Assembly (NCBI GenBank): GCA_934654625.1
Contig: CAKUGM010000001.1
Coordinates: forward strand, 241,744-305,743
Origin: an uncultured Collinsella sp.
Lineage (GTDB): Bacteria; Actinomycetota; Coriobacteriia; Coriobacteriales; Coriobacteriaceae
Direction: 5' to 3'
DNA length: 64,000 bases
Positions 45,833 to 54,089 of this stretch are shown here, one piece after another (position 1 is the stretch's first letter; each line of letters starts with the position of its first letter). The position numbers and the translations under genes were made by a program. Below the pieces are notes generated by a model. It had not been told where the DNA came from. It ran no database searches and saw only the letters and a list, made by a program, of their open reading frames with translations.

Positions 45833-46690
45833 ATGAGCGAAATCATCATCGTTGCCGAGACCGGCTCGGATGTTTCTGCGGCTGAGGCTGCAGAGCTGGG
45901 TATCGAACTGGTGCCCATGCACGTTTCTATTGGCGATCGCACGATCGACGACGGCACCCTTGACCCGGCAGAGATGCTTGAAGAGTGCCGTCAGCTGGGC
46001 GTTTTGCCCAAGACGAGCGGGTGCACCCCGGGCGACTTTGCGGAAGTGTTCGATCGCATCCATGCAGAGCATCCCGAGGCGCAGATTCTCTACATCGCGT
46101 ACTCGGCGGTGACTACCTGCTCCTATGAGTCGGCGCGCACGGCTGCCGAGGGGCGCGACTACATCGACATGTTCGATACGGCGCATGTGACCATCGGCCA
46201 GGGTTTTGTTGTGACGGGAGCAGCGCATTACCTGCGCGAGCATCCCGAGGCGACGCTTGCAGAGCTCAAGGCATATGCCGAGGGACTGGCGCAGCGCACG
46301 CGCATGGCCTTTATCCCCGGCGATTTGGGCTACCTGCGCGCCGGCGGTCGCCTTTCCAACGCTGCATTTTTGGGCGCAACGCTGCTTCGTATCAAGCCGG
46401 TGATCGAGATTATCGATGGACGCCTGGTGGCTACCAAGAAGCTTCGCGGTAAGATGGTAAATGTCGCGCTCGAGCTTATCGATATGATGTATGCCCAGGG
46501 TCCTGTCGACCATGAGCGTGTCTTCCTCGTGCGCTCCTCGGGTTTGCCGCTGCAGGTTCAGGAGGCTGCCGAGGCGCGTTTGCGCGAGCTTGGCTTCAAA
46601 GAGATCAGCTGGTACGACACGCATAACGTGATCACGTCGCATTGCGGCCCCGGCTCTTTTGCCATCTGCATAGCCGCTCCCGCAGCGTAG
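45833..46690 (+). CDS. DegV family fatty-acid-binding protein
   Basis: A 285-residue DegV (FakB-like) protein. The ATG at 45833 follows GAAGGGAT. The N-terminal domain starts with IIIVAETGSDVSAAEAAELGI. The lipid-binding motif region has PKTSGCTPGDFAEVF, and LGYLRAGGRLSNAAFLGATLL is typical. Such proteins carry fatty acids to a kinase (FakA) for phospholipid synthesis. No FakA gene is adjacent. It is followed by a terminator. Confidence 0.9.
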   Translation: MSEIIIVAETGSDVSAAEAAELGIELVPMHVSIGDRTIDDGTLDPAEMLEECRQLGVLPKTSGCTPGDFAEVFDRIHAEHPEAQILYIAYSAVTTCSYESARTAAEGRDYIDMFDTAHVTIGQGFVVTGAAHYLREHPEATLAELKAYAEGLAQRTRMAFIPGDLGYLRAGGRLSNAAFLGATLLRIKPVIEIIDGRLVATKKLRGKMVNVALELIDMMYAQGPVDHERVFLVRSSGLPLQVQEAAEARLRELGFKEISWYDTHNVITSHCGPGSFAICIAAPAA

Positions 46691-46720
46691 ACGCAAGCAA
46701 TTCGAAACCTCAATACGCCA

Positions 46721-46762
46721 AGAGGGCGCCGCGTGCAGCATGACGCGGCGCCCTCTCTTTTT
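46721..46762 (+). terminator. Rho-independent terminator after the DegV gene
   Basis: AGAGGGCGCCGCGT (46721-46734) pairs perfectly with ACGCGGCGCCCTCT (46743-46756), followed by CTTTTT. It also faces the 3' end of the convergent dehydrogenase gene. Confidence 0.93.
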
Positions 46763-46794
46763 GCAAGCATGCGGGCAGGTGCCTTGGGCTTTTC

Positions 46795-47730
46795 CTACAG
46801 CGTGACGGCGTTGCGGATGGGCTCGCCGGCGGCAAGGTGATGCAGGTTCTCGATGGCGATGTCGAGGATGTTCTCGAGCGTGACCGGTAGGTGATACCAA
46901 CCGGAGACATGCGGGGTGATAAAGCAGTTGGGGGCATCCCACAGGGGGTCGTCGGCGGGAAGGGGCTCGGGCGAGGTGACGTCGAGCGCTGCGCCTGCGA
47001 TGTGGCCGGATTTAAGGGCGGCGATCAGGTCGGGGGCAACCACAAGGTCTCCGCGGCCACCGTTGGCAAAAAACGCGCCGGGCTGGCAGGCGGCGAAGAA
47101 CTTCTCGTCGGCAAGGCCGCGCGTGCTGTCGCAGCTGGGCAAGATGGAGAACACGATATCGGCGCGCCCCAATTCCTCGTAGAGAGCGTCCATCGTGGCC
47201 ATGCGCTCGTAAGGAGCCTGCGCCTCGACGGCTCTGCGGCGCATGCCCGTTACGTGCGCACCCATGGCGGCGGCGAGCGTGGCGAAATGCGTGCCGATAT
47301 CGCCCGCGCCGAGTACGAGCACCTGCGCATCAACAAACGTGGTGACCGGTCCCAGGTCGCGCCAATCGTGCTTGCGCTGGCGATCGCGATAGCCCGGCAG
47401 GCGCTTCATCATGGCAAGGACCATGGCAAACATATGCTCCGAGACCGACTGGCCATAGGCGCCTGTGGCGCATGCCATGACGGCACCCTCGGGCACGATG
47501 CCCGGCGCGGCGTACTTGTCGTAGCCGGCGGAGTTGAGCTGAAAGAGGCGCAGGTTCTGTGCAGCTTTGAGACGCGCGGGAGCCAGGTTGCCGATGATGA
47601 CGTCCGCGGCGGCGATTTGCTCGTCGGAGACGACATCGCGGTCCACAAACGTAACGGCGTCGGCAGGTACTGCCGCGCGCAAGCGCTCGCTTTGGGTCTC
47701 GTTGACGGGCAGCAGGCAAAGTACGTTCAT
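46795..47730 (-). CDS. D-2-hydroxyacid dehydrogenase family protein
   Basis: A 311-residue NAD(P)-dependent dehydrogenase. The Rossmann motif is LVLGAGDIGTHFATLA. Catalytic-site features are the arginine in FFANGGRGDLVV, the glutamate in ALDVTSPEPLP and the histidine in FITPHVSGW. The substrate is unknown; glyoxylate/hydroxypyruvate-like or phosphoglycerate-like acids fit the family. It is the last gene of a same-strand series beginning at 53920. Confidence 0.88.
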   Translation of the reverse strand: MNVLCLLPVNETQSERLRAAVPADAVTFVDRDVVSDEQIAAADVIIGNLAPARLKAAQNLRLFQLNSAGYDKYAAPGIVPEGAVMACATGAYGQSVSEHMFAMVLAMMKRLPGYRDRQRKHDWRDLGPVTTFVDAQVLVLGAGDIGTHFATLAAAMGAHVTGMRRRAVEAQAPYERMATMDALYEELGRADIVFSILPSCDSTRGLADEKFFAACQPGAFFANGGRGDLVVAPDLIAALKSGHIAGAALDVTSPEPLPADDPLWDAPNCFITPHVSGWYHLPVTLENILDIAIENLHHLAAGEPIRNAVTL

Positions 47731-47808
47731 GAGGTCCTTCCAAAAGGTCGATGTGTCAGCAAAGCGGGTGCGAATGTCGATGTAGCGGCGGCGTTGCCAT
47801 CGGCTCAG

Positions 47809-48696
47809 CTACCAGCTCAAAAGCTCGTAGCCGTCTTCGGTGACAACGAGCTGAACTTCCCACTGAGCGGAGTCGGAGCCGTCCTTGGTGTGGACGATCC
47901 AGCCGTTTTTCTCGTCGATAAAGATATCCGGCGCGCCGGCGTTGACCATCGGCTCGATGGTAAAGCACATGCCGGGGACAAGCAGCGTGTCCACGTCGGG
48001 CGATTCGACGGTAAAGCCCACGAACGGATCCTCGTGGAAGTCGAGGCCGATGCCGTGTCCGCCAAACTCGCGTACCACGCTAAAGCCGTTTTCTTCCACG
48101 TACTCCTGAACGGCGGCTGCCATATCGCGCAGGGTTCCCCATGGCTTGACGGCAGCAAGACCGCGCTGCACGCTCTCGCGCGTGACCTCGACGAGCTTCT
48201 TGCGCTCTTCGCCCACCTCGCCAATGCAGAACATGCGGCTTGAGTCAGAGTAATAGCCATCGAGAATCGTGGAGCAGTCCACGTTCACGATGTCTCCTTC
48301 GTGCAGCACGTCCTCTTTGCAGGGGATGCCGTGGCACACCACGTCGTTAATGGAGGTGCAGACGCTTTTGGGATAGCCCTCGTAATTGAGGTCGGCGGGG
48401 ATGCCGCCGTGCTGCGTGGTGTAGTCGTAGATCCACTGGTCGATCTCTTCGGTGGTCACGCCGGCATGGATGTGCTCTGCCACGTAATCGAGGGCGCCGA
48501 TGTTGATGGCAGCCGAGCGCTTGATGCCCTCGATATCCTCGGGCGTTTTATAGAGGTCGCGCGGTAACACGTCGAGGCCCTTATCCCAGAAGCGCTGGAG
48601 CTTCTCATCAAAGGCCTCGTGGCACTTCTTGTACTTCTTTCCGCTGCCGCACCAACAGGCATCGTTGCGGCCGGGCATGGGTCCATTGTCATACAT
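47809..48696 (-). CDS. map: Methionine aminopeptidase type I with SEC-C motif
   Basis: A 295-residue enzyme removing the initiator methionine. The ATG at 48696 has AAAGGAAG upstream; a GTG 21 bases earlier is weaker. Residues 14-26 form a SEC-C zinc motif (CWCGSGKKYKKCH), similar to the end of SecA, which may tether the enzyme to ribosomes or other partners. The catalytic domain includes VNVDCSTILDGYYSDSS (metal aspartates), GGHGIGLDFHEDP (histidine) and the FTIEPMV glutamate. An extra roughly 45-residue N-terminal region distinguishes it from E. coli Map. Confidence 0.94.
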   Translation of the reverse strand: MYDNGPMPGRNDACWCGSGKKYKKCHEAFDEKLQRFWDKGLDVLPRDLYKTPEDIEGIKRSAAINIGALDYVAEHIHAGVTTEEIDQWIYDYTTQHGGIPADLNYEGYPKSVCTSINDVVCHGIPCKEDVLHEGDIVNVDCSTILDGYYSDSSRMFCIGEVGEERKKLVEVTRESVQRGLAAVKPWGTLRDMAAAVQEYVEENGFSVVREFGGHGIGLDFHEDPFVGFTVESPDVDTLLVPGMCFTIEPMVNAGAPDIFIDEKNGWIVHTKDGSDSAQWEVQLVVTEDGYELLSW

Positions 48697-48814
48697 GGGT
48701 AACTTCCTTTCAGTCACCGATAGTATGCCACTATCGTTAAGCGAATGGGCGAAGAGGAGGACGGCACGTATCTGCGCATGGGGAAACGCAGGGTACGGGG
48801 CGGCTGGCGTGGGG

Positions 48815-49591
48815 CTAGTAGCTCACCTGGCAGGGAATGCCAAGCTCGCGCACGCGCACGGCGATGGCGTCGAGGGTCTTGGCGGGCGCCTTGAGGAGGC
48901 TTTTCGCGGGGGTTTCGCGCGCAACGGTGTAGATGGTGACCGCTTGGGGGCGAATGCGAGCCAAGGCGTCGAGCCAGGGTTTCACGTAAGCGTCGCCGGT
49001 ATTATCCATGTCACGCCCTTGCCAGGTCCCCGTGAGGAACATCGTCTGGATGATCACGTGCCCGGCGAAGCTGGCGAAGGTCTCGATCTGATGCTCCACA
49101 TCGTATGCGGCGACAGGCTGGTCGATACGCTGGATATAGGCGGCATCGACCGTATCGAGTTTGAGGATGTTATCGTCCACGAGCATGAGGGCGTCGTGCA
49201 CGGCGGGGCGGTCGGCGCGCGTGCCATTGGAGAGCACGGCGATCTTGGCAGTAGGCGCAAGCTCGTCGCGCAGGCGTACGGCACCTGCAACTGCCTGGGG
49301 AAACTCCGGTGCTGCTGTGGGCTCGCCGTTGCCGGCGAAGGTGATCACGTCGGGTAGCTCGCCTGCAGCGGCCATCGCGCGAAGACGCTCCTCGAGCGCG
49401 GTGAGGACGGTTGCGGCGTCGTTGTGCTCCTCATGGCAGGGACGTTCGGCGTTAAAGCCGTTTTCGCAGTAGATGCAATCAAAGGTGCAGATCTTTCTCG
49501 AAGCGGGCATCATGTTGACGCCGAGCGAGAGCCCCAGGCGCCGGCTGCGCACGGGCCCAAAGAGGGGGCTATCATTCAAAAAGGTGGACAC
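48815..49591 (-). CDS. Radical SAM protein
   Basis: A 258-residue enzyme. GTG at 49591 is chosen because GGGAGG lies 8 bases upstream; longer frames upstream have no family features. The cluster motif is CTFDCIYC (Cys35, Cys39, Cys42), preceded by SRRLGLSLGVNMMPASRK, typical of a widely conserved group related to wybutosine-synthesis-like radical SAM proteins. ITFAGNGEPTAAPEF is the GGE-like SAM-binding motif. Its reaction is unknown. Confidence 0.9.
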   Translation of the reverse strand: MSTFLNDSPLFGPVRSRRLGLSLGVNMMPASRKICTFDCIYCENGFNAERPCHEEHNDAATVLTALEERLRAMAAAGELPDVITFAGNGEPTAAPEFPQAVAGAVRLRDELAPTAKIAVLSNGTRADRPAVHDALMLVDDNILKLDTVDAAYIQRIDQPVAAYDVEHQIETFASFAGHVIIQTMFLTGTWQGRDMDNTGDAYVKPWLDALARIRPQAVTIYTVARETPAKSLLKAPAKTLDAIAVRVRELGIPCQVSY

Positions 49592-49641
49592 CGAATCATC
49601 CCTCCCAGGACGTTGCCGTGATAAAGGTTGCGCGATCGTCG

Positions 49642-50409
49642 CTACACGGTTTGGCCGGCAGCGGCGGCGACAAAGGCCTTCCACAGCATGAAATCGCTTT
49701 CGATGGTATGCCAGGTGTACTCGGGATGCCACTGTACGCCAAGGCAGAAGGGCTGCCCTTCGACTTCGATAGCCTCGGGCATGCCGTCGGTTGCGCGTGC
49801 GACAAGGCGGGTGCGAGACCCAACCCTCTCGACGCAGCAATGGTGTGCCGAGTTGGTCTGCACGAGTGTGCGGCCTTCCATCGCGCGGCACAGGAGCGAA
49901 TCGGGCTCAACCTCCACCGGGTGGCAGGGCTCGGTAAGCGAATGGGCATGACGCCACTGAGACATGCCTTGGCAGGGCTTCACGCTGGGCACGTCCATGC
50001 AGAGGGTGCCTCCGGTGGCGACGTTGAGCAGCTGCATGCCGCGGCAGGTGGTGAACAGCGGCTTTTTCTGCGCGAGAACCTCACGCACCAGGCGAAACTC
50101 GAAGCAGTCGCGAATCTCGCAGCAAAGCGTGGGGTCGTACGGGTCGGCCACGCCCCAGCGCTTGGGGTTCACGTCGGGCCCACCGGGGATGGCAAGGCCA
50201 TCGGCCATCTCCACATAGCGCTTGATGACGGCATCGTCGTCGGTGAGCGACATCAGCATCGGCAGTCCGCCGGCAGCAAGAATCGCATCCATGAACACGC
50301 TGGCGATGCTCTCGTTGGGCGAGAGGGTCTCGCATCCTACGACGCGGCCTTCTTCCCAGCGCGGGGCGACCAAAATGACGGGACGTTTGCATTCGAGGTC
50401 TTTTTGCAT
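49642..50409 (-). CDS. Class I glutamine amidotransferase-like hydrolase (PuuD family)
   Basis: A 255-residue hydrolase of the peptidase C26 family, relatives of which split gamma-glutamyl-GABA and other gamma-glutamyl compounds. The nucleophile is Cys122 (FTTCRGMQLLNV); the His-Glu pair is in GVQWHPEY. GLAIPGGPDVNPKRWG is the oxyanion region. The ATG at 50409 has only a weak ribosome site. It follows the amino-acid importer and may process imported gamma-glutamyl compounds, which is inference from position. Confidence 0.85.
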   Translation of the reverse strand: MQKDLECKRPVILVAPRWEEGRVVGCETLSPNESIASVFMDAILAAGGLPMLMSLTDDDAVIKRYVEMADGLAIPGGPDVNPKRWGVADPYDPTLCCEIRDCFEFRLVREVLAQKKPLFTTCRGMQLLNVATGGTLCMDVPSVKPCQGMSQWRHAHSLTEPCHPVEVEPDSLLCRAMEGRTLVQTNSAHHCCVERVGSRTRLVARATDGMPEAIEVEGQPFCLGVQWHPEYTWHTIESDFMLWKAFVAAAAGQTV

Positions 50410-50454
50410 AAGGTTGCTTTCATGGTGCGGCAATGCGTCAGGTTCATTTACCGC

Positions 50455-50494
50455 GGTGTCGTTGGGGCGAAACAAGGGGCGCAGCAACGACACC
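50455..50494 (-). terminator. Hairpin between the importer ATPase and the hydrolase gene
   Basis: GGTGTCGTTG (50455-50464) pairs perfectly with CAACGACACC (50485-50494). There is no U tract in the direction of transcription. It probably attenuates or separates the importer operon from the downstream genes. Confidence 0.5.
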
Positions 50495-50520
50495 TGACGT
50501 CGTGCTGCTGCGACCCGGGG

Positions 50521-51276
<756 letters not shown>

Positions 51277-51298
51277 ATCGCGTTCCACCTTTGTTCGG

Positions 51299-52132
51299 CT
51301 AGCGGATGATCTTTACGCCCAGGCGGTGCGAGACGTAGATGCTTGCCTGGTTGATAGCGTAGTTGATGAGGATGTAGATGATGGCGATGGTGAAGTAGAC
51401 CGAGACGAGCGCATCGTAGTTGGTGATGAGCACGCGCGCGTTCTGCATCAGGTCGGGGTAGCTCACCACGTATGCCACCGTGGTGTCTTTGACCACCACG
51501 ACGAGCTGCGAGATGAGGGAGGGGATGACAAAACGAATCGCCTGGGGCAACACAATCTTAAACGTGGTGCGCAGGGGCGACATTCCCAGCGAGAGCGCTG
51601 CCTCGATTTGTCCCTTAGGCACGGCATTGACGCCTGCGCGGAAGACCTCGGCGAGCACGCCCGCGGCTGCGAGCGCCACCGGTAAGGTGAGCATCCAGAA
51701 GGAAGACATCTTGATGCCGTATTGGGGCACGACCAAGAAGAAGAAATAGATGAGCAGAAGGCTTGGCAGGCTGCGGAAGAATTCGGTGATCACGCGGCAG
51801 ACGGCGGAGAGAACCTTGAGGTGCGAGATGCGCCCCAACATGAGCAGAAGACCCAGCGCAAGGGCGATGGCGCCCGCAGTGAGCGCTACGCGTACGGTGC
51901 CCGCAAAGCCCTGGAGCAAAAACTTCCAGGTGGTCGCCTTGGCAAAGAACGTCCAGTAGCGAGGCGCAAACTGACCGGTGATGTAGAAGCGATACCCGAT
52001 GGCCGCGAGAGCCGCAACGACCAGGATAAGCGAGACTGCCGTGGCGATGCGCACACGACGACGCGTGCGCGGACCGGGTGCCTCGTAGAGGGCGTCGCGC
52101 ACGGACCGCGATGCGGGTGCGGAAGTACTCAT
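51299..52132 (-). CDS. Polar amino-acid ABC transporter permease
   Basis: A 277-residue permease of the HisM/GlnP class. There is an Arg-rich cytoplasmic N-terminus, a membrane segment at about 28-50, then the transport domain. The EAA loop reads [20 protein letters not shown], with a [11 protein letters not shown] continuation. The start overlaps the stop of the preceding permease by 4 bases (ATGA), so translation is coupled. Confidence 0.94.
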   Translation of the reverse strand: MSTSAPASRSVRDALYEAPGPRTRRRVRIATAVSLILVVAALAAIGYRFYITGQFAPRYWTFFAKATTWKFLLQGFAGTVRVALTAGAIALALGLLLMLGRISHLKVLSAVCRVITEFFRSLPSLLLIYFFFLVVPQYGIKMSSFWMLTLPVALAAAGVLAEVFRAGVNAVPKGQIEAALSLGMSPLRTTFKIVLPQAIRFVIPSLISQLVVVVKDTTVAYVVSYPDLMQNARVLITNYDALVSVYFTIAIIYILINYAINQASIYVSHRLGVKIIR

Positions 52133-52788
52133 CGGTAGATCCTCACCTTCTTATCGATACGGTTGCCAATGGCGCCGATCACCAATGCCGTTCCCGCATA
52201 CCCGATAGCCGAGATGAGAAAGGCGACGATGCCGCCGGTAACGCGCGTGTTGACATAGGAGACCACGCCGGTGAGCTCGGTGGGATTGAGCGGCACCTGG
52301 CTGCCCAGGGCAGTGGTGAGCATGACGGCGATCAGCAGGTTGGTCATGGGCAGCACGCACGAGCGCAGTGCCTGCGGGATCACGATGCGGCGCAAGATCT
52401 TGCCAAATGAGAGGCCCAGGGCGCGTGCCGCCTCGATCTGGCCGGCGCTCACGGTGTTGATGCCGCTCATGAAGTTCTCGGAGCCAAAAGCCGAGCCCAG
52501 AAGCACGGTGGTGACCACTACGCATACGCGGTAGTCGAGCACTACGCGCAGGCTGGGCAGCGCATACACCACGATAATCAGGAGTGCGACGCCGGGGATG
52601 TTGCGAAAGATCTGCACATAGAGGTCTCCCGCCACACGCAGAGGGCGCATCGGCGAGACGCGCATGACAGTGATGCCCACGGCGATGATCATTACCAGCG
52701 CAAACGATTCGATCGTCATGAGCCAGGTGGTCAGAAGCGCCTGAAGGTAGTTTTGACCATATAGGGAAAGAAGCTCGGTGAGCCCCAT
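52129..52788 (-). CDS. Polar amino-acid ABC transporter permease
   Basis: A 219-residue permease. The ATG at 52788 follows GAGGAG; a longer frame upstream would run through a terminator-like hairpin. The EAA loop is IEAARALGLSFGKILRRIVI. It is the partner of the 277-residue permease. The pair makes the membrane channel of a glutamate/glutamine-type importer. Confidence 0.94.
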   Translation of the reverse strand: MGLTELLSLYGQNYLQALLTTWLMTIESFALVMIIAVGITVMRVSPMRPLRVAGDLYVQIFRNIPGVALLIIVVYALPSLRVVLDYRVCVVVTTVLLGSAFGSENFMSGINTVSAGQIEAARALGLSFGKILRRIVIPQALRSCVLPMTNLLIAVMLTTALGSQVPLNPTELTGVVSYVNTRVTGGIVAFLISAIGYAGTALVIGAIGNRIDKKVRIYR

Positions 52789-52808
52789 TGGTATCTCCTC
52801 AACGATAA

Positions 52809-52841
52809 CGGGGCCTTCCACGCGTGACATGGAAGGCCCCG
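52809..52841 (-). terminator. Hairpin between amino-acid binding-protein and permease genes
   Basis: A perfect 12-bp stem, CGGGGCCTTCCA with TGGAAGGCCCCG, and a 9-base loop. On the minus strand it follows the binding-protein gene by about 90 bases and precedes the permease ribosome site. Its position mirrors that of the hairpin at 2521 in the peptide importer operon. Confidence 0.75.
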
Positions 52842-52930
52842 ATGCATACCCGTGTTCTGCAGTCTAGCAAAACCGCGCGCCCCGAGTGCGTCCGGTGGCG
52901 CCATGTGTCCTACAGATTACGTGCCGGCTC

Positions 52931-53920
52931 TTACGCTTCGAGTGCGGGCGGGTTGGGGGCGTCCGCGATATCCGCGCGGTCGCCGATGCAGATCTTCCAG
53001 AGCTTAGCCCAGGTTCCGTCGTCCTCGATCTTCTGCAGGAAGTCGTTGACAAACTGGACGCCGTCGGCATCCTTGGGCAGGCCGATGCCGTACTTGTCCT
53101 CGGGACCAAACGGGTCGCCGGCGAGGCGGTACTTGTTGGGGTTGCGCACCATGCTGCCCATCTGCATCGTGCTGTCGATCACATAGGCGTCGACACGACC
53201 CTGCTCAAGGGCCTTGCGGGCCTCCTCGTCGGTCTTGAACTCCTGGAGCGTGGCGTCGGGAGCAACATCGGCGACGATCTGGGGGCCGGTGGAGCCGGAC
53301 TGCACGGCAACGGTCTTGCCGGCGAGGTCGTCCACGCTCTTGATGTCCTCTTTGTCAGCCATGGTGAGGATGGACTGCTGGGTGGTGTAGTAGGGACCTG
53401 CGAAGGAGATGACCTTCTTGCGGTCGTCGGTGATGGAGTAGGTGGCAAAGACAACGTCGACCTGGTCGTTTTGAAGCACGGACTCGCGGGTGTCGGAGGT
53501 CACCTGGGTGTTGTCGATCTTGGTCTCGTCGCCGACGATATAGCGGGCGAGGAGCTGGGAAAGACCGGCGTCAAAACCGCGCAGGACATTGTCCTCCTCG
53601 TTGAGCTGGCTGAACAGCAGCGAGGTCTGCACGCCGCCCACGCGCAGGGTACCGGCGTCCGCCACGGCGGAGGCCCAGGTGCTGCCGGCGATTGCAGAGG
53701 CGTCCGCCACGGCGCCGGAGGCGATTAGCTCGTCGTATGCATTGGCGTCCATGGACACGACCTGCTCTTCGGCGGCGGAGTCGGTGCCGGCGCTGCCGGC
53801 GGGGGCGTCGCTGTCGCTGCAACCAACAAGACCCAGACCGGCGATGGCTGCCACGGTGGCACCGGTGGTTGCCAAGAAGCTGCGGCGGGAAACGTTGAGG
53901 GAGTTCGAGAGGTTGTTCAT
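52931..53920 (-). CDS. Amino-acid ABC transporter substrate-binding lipoprotein
   Basis: A 329-residue binding protein (SBP_bac_3). The ATG at 53920 follows AAAGGATACGAG. The N-terminus has a twin-arginine motif (SRRSF) and a lipobox-type LVGC, indicating Tat export and lipid anchoring. An acidic Ala/Ser/Gly linker and about 50 extra residues precede the binding fold, which begins TLRVGGVQTSLLF. GFDAGLSQLLARY and VDVVFATYSITDDRKKVISF are the family motifs. Glutamate- or polar-amino-acid binding is inferred. Confidence 0.92.
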   Translation of the reverse strand: MNNLSNSLNVSRRSFLATTGATVAAIAGLGLVGCSDSDAPAGSAGTDSAAEEQVVSMDANAYDELIASGAVADASAIAGSTWASAVADAGTLRVGGVQTSLLFSQLNEEDNVLRGFDAGLSQLLARYIVGDETKIDNTQVTSDTRESVLQNDQVDVVFATYSITDDRKKVISFAGPYYTTQQSILTMADKEDIKSVDDLAGKTVAVQSGSTGPQIVADVAPDATLQEFKTDEEARKALEQGRVDAYVIDSTMQMGSMVRNPNKYRLAGDPFGPEDKYGIGLPKDADGVQFVNDFLQKIEDDGTWAKLWKICIGDRADIADAPNPPALEA

Positions 53921-53951
53921 CGTCTCGTATCCTTTCATTCAATTAAATGGT

Positions 53952-53969
53952 GTAAGCAGGGCTGCTTAC
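53952..53969. promoter_or_regulatory. 18-bp palindrome upstream of the amino-acid importer
   Basis: GTAAGCAG-GG-CTGCTTAC is a perfect 8+8 palindrome 32 bases before the binding-protein start. It is well placed for a repressor operator, or for a hairpin in the leader. The regulator is unknown. Confidence 0.55.
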
Positions 53970-54042
53970 GCAGTAACTTTACTTCTATACCCAATAGGTG
54001 GGTTGATAATGCACGGAAGAATCCGTTGGTTCATTCCTCTGC

Positions 54043-54083
54043 AAAGAAAAGCGGCGCGGCGGAGACAGCATCCGCCGCGCCGC
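54043..54083 (-). terminator. Rho-independent terminator after the M16C peptidase gene
   Basis: GCGGCGCGGCGGA (54051-54063) pairs perfectly with TCCGCCGCGCCGC (54071-54083). On the minus strand it is followed by TTTTCTTT. Confidence 0.93.
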
Positions 54084-54089
54084 TGGGCG

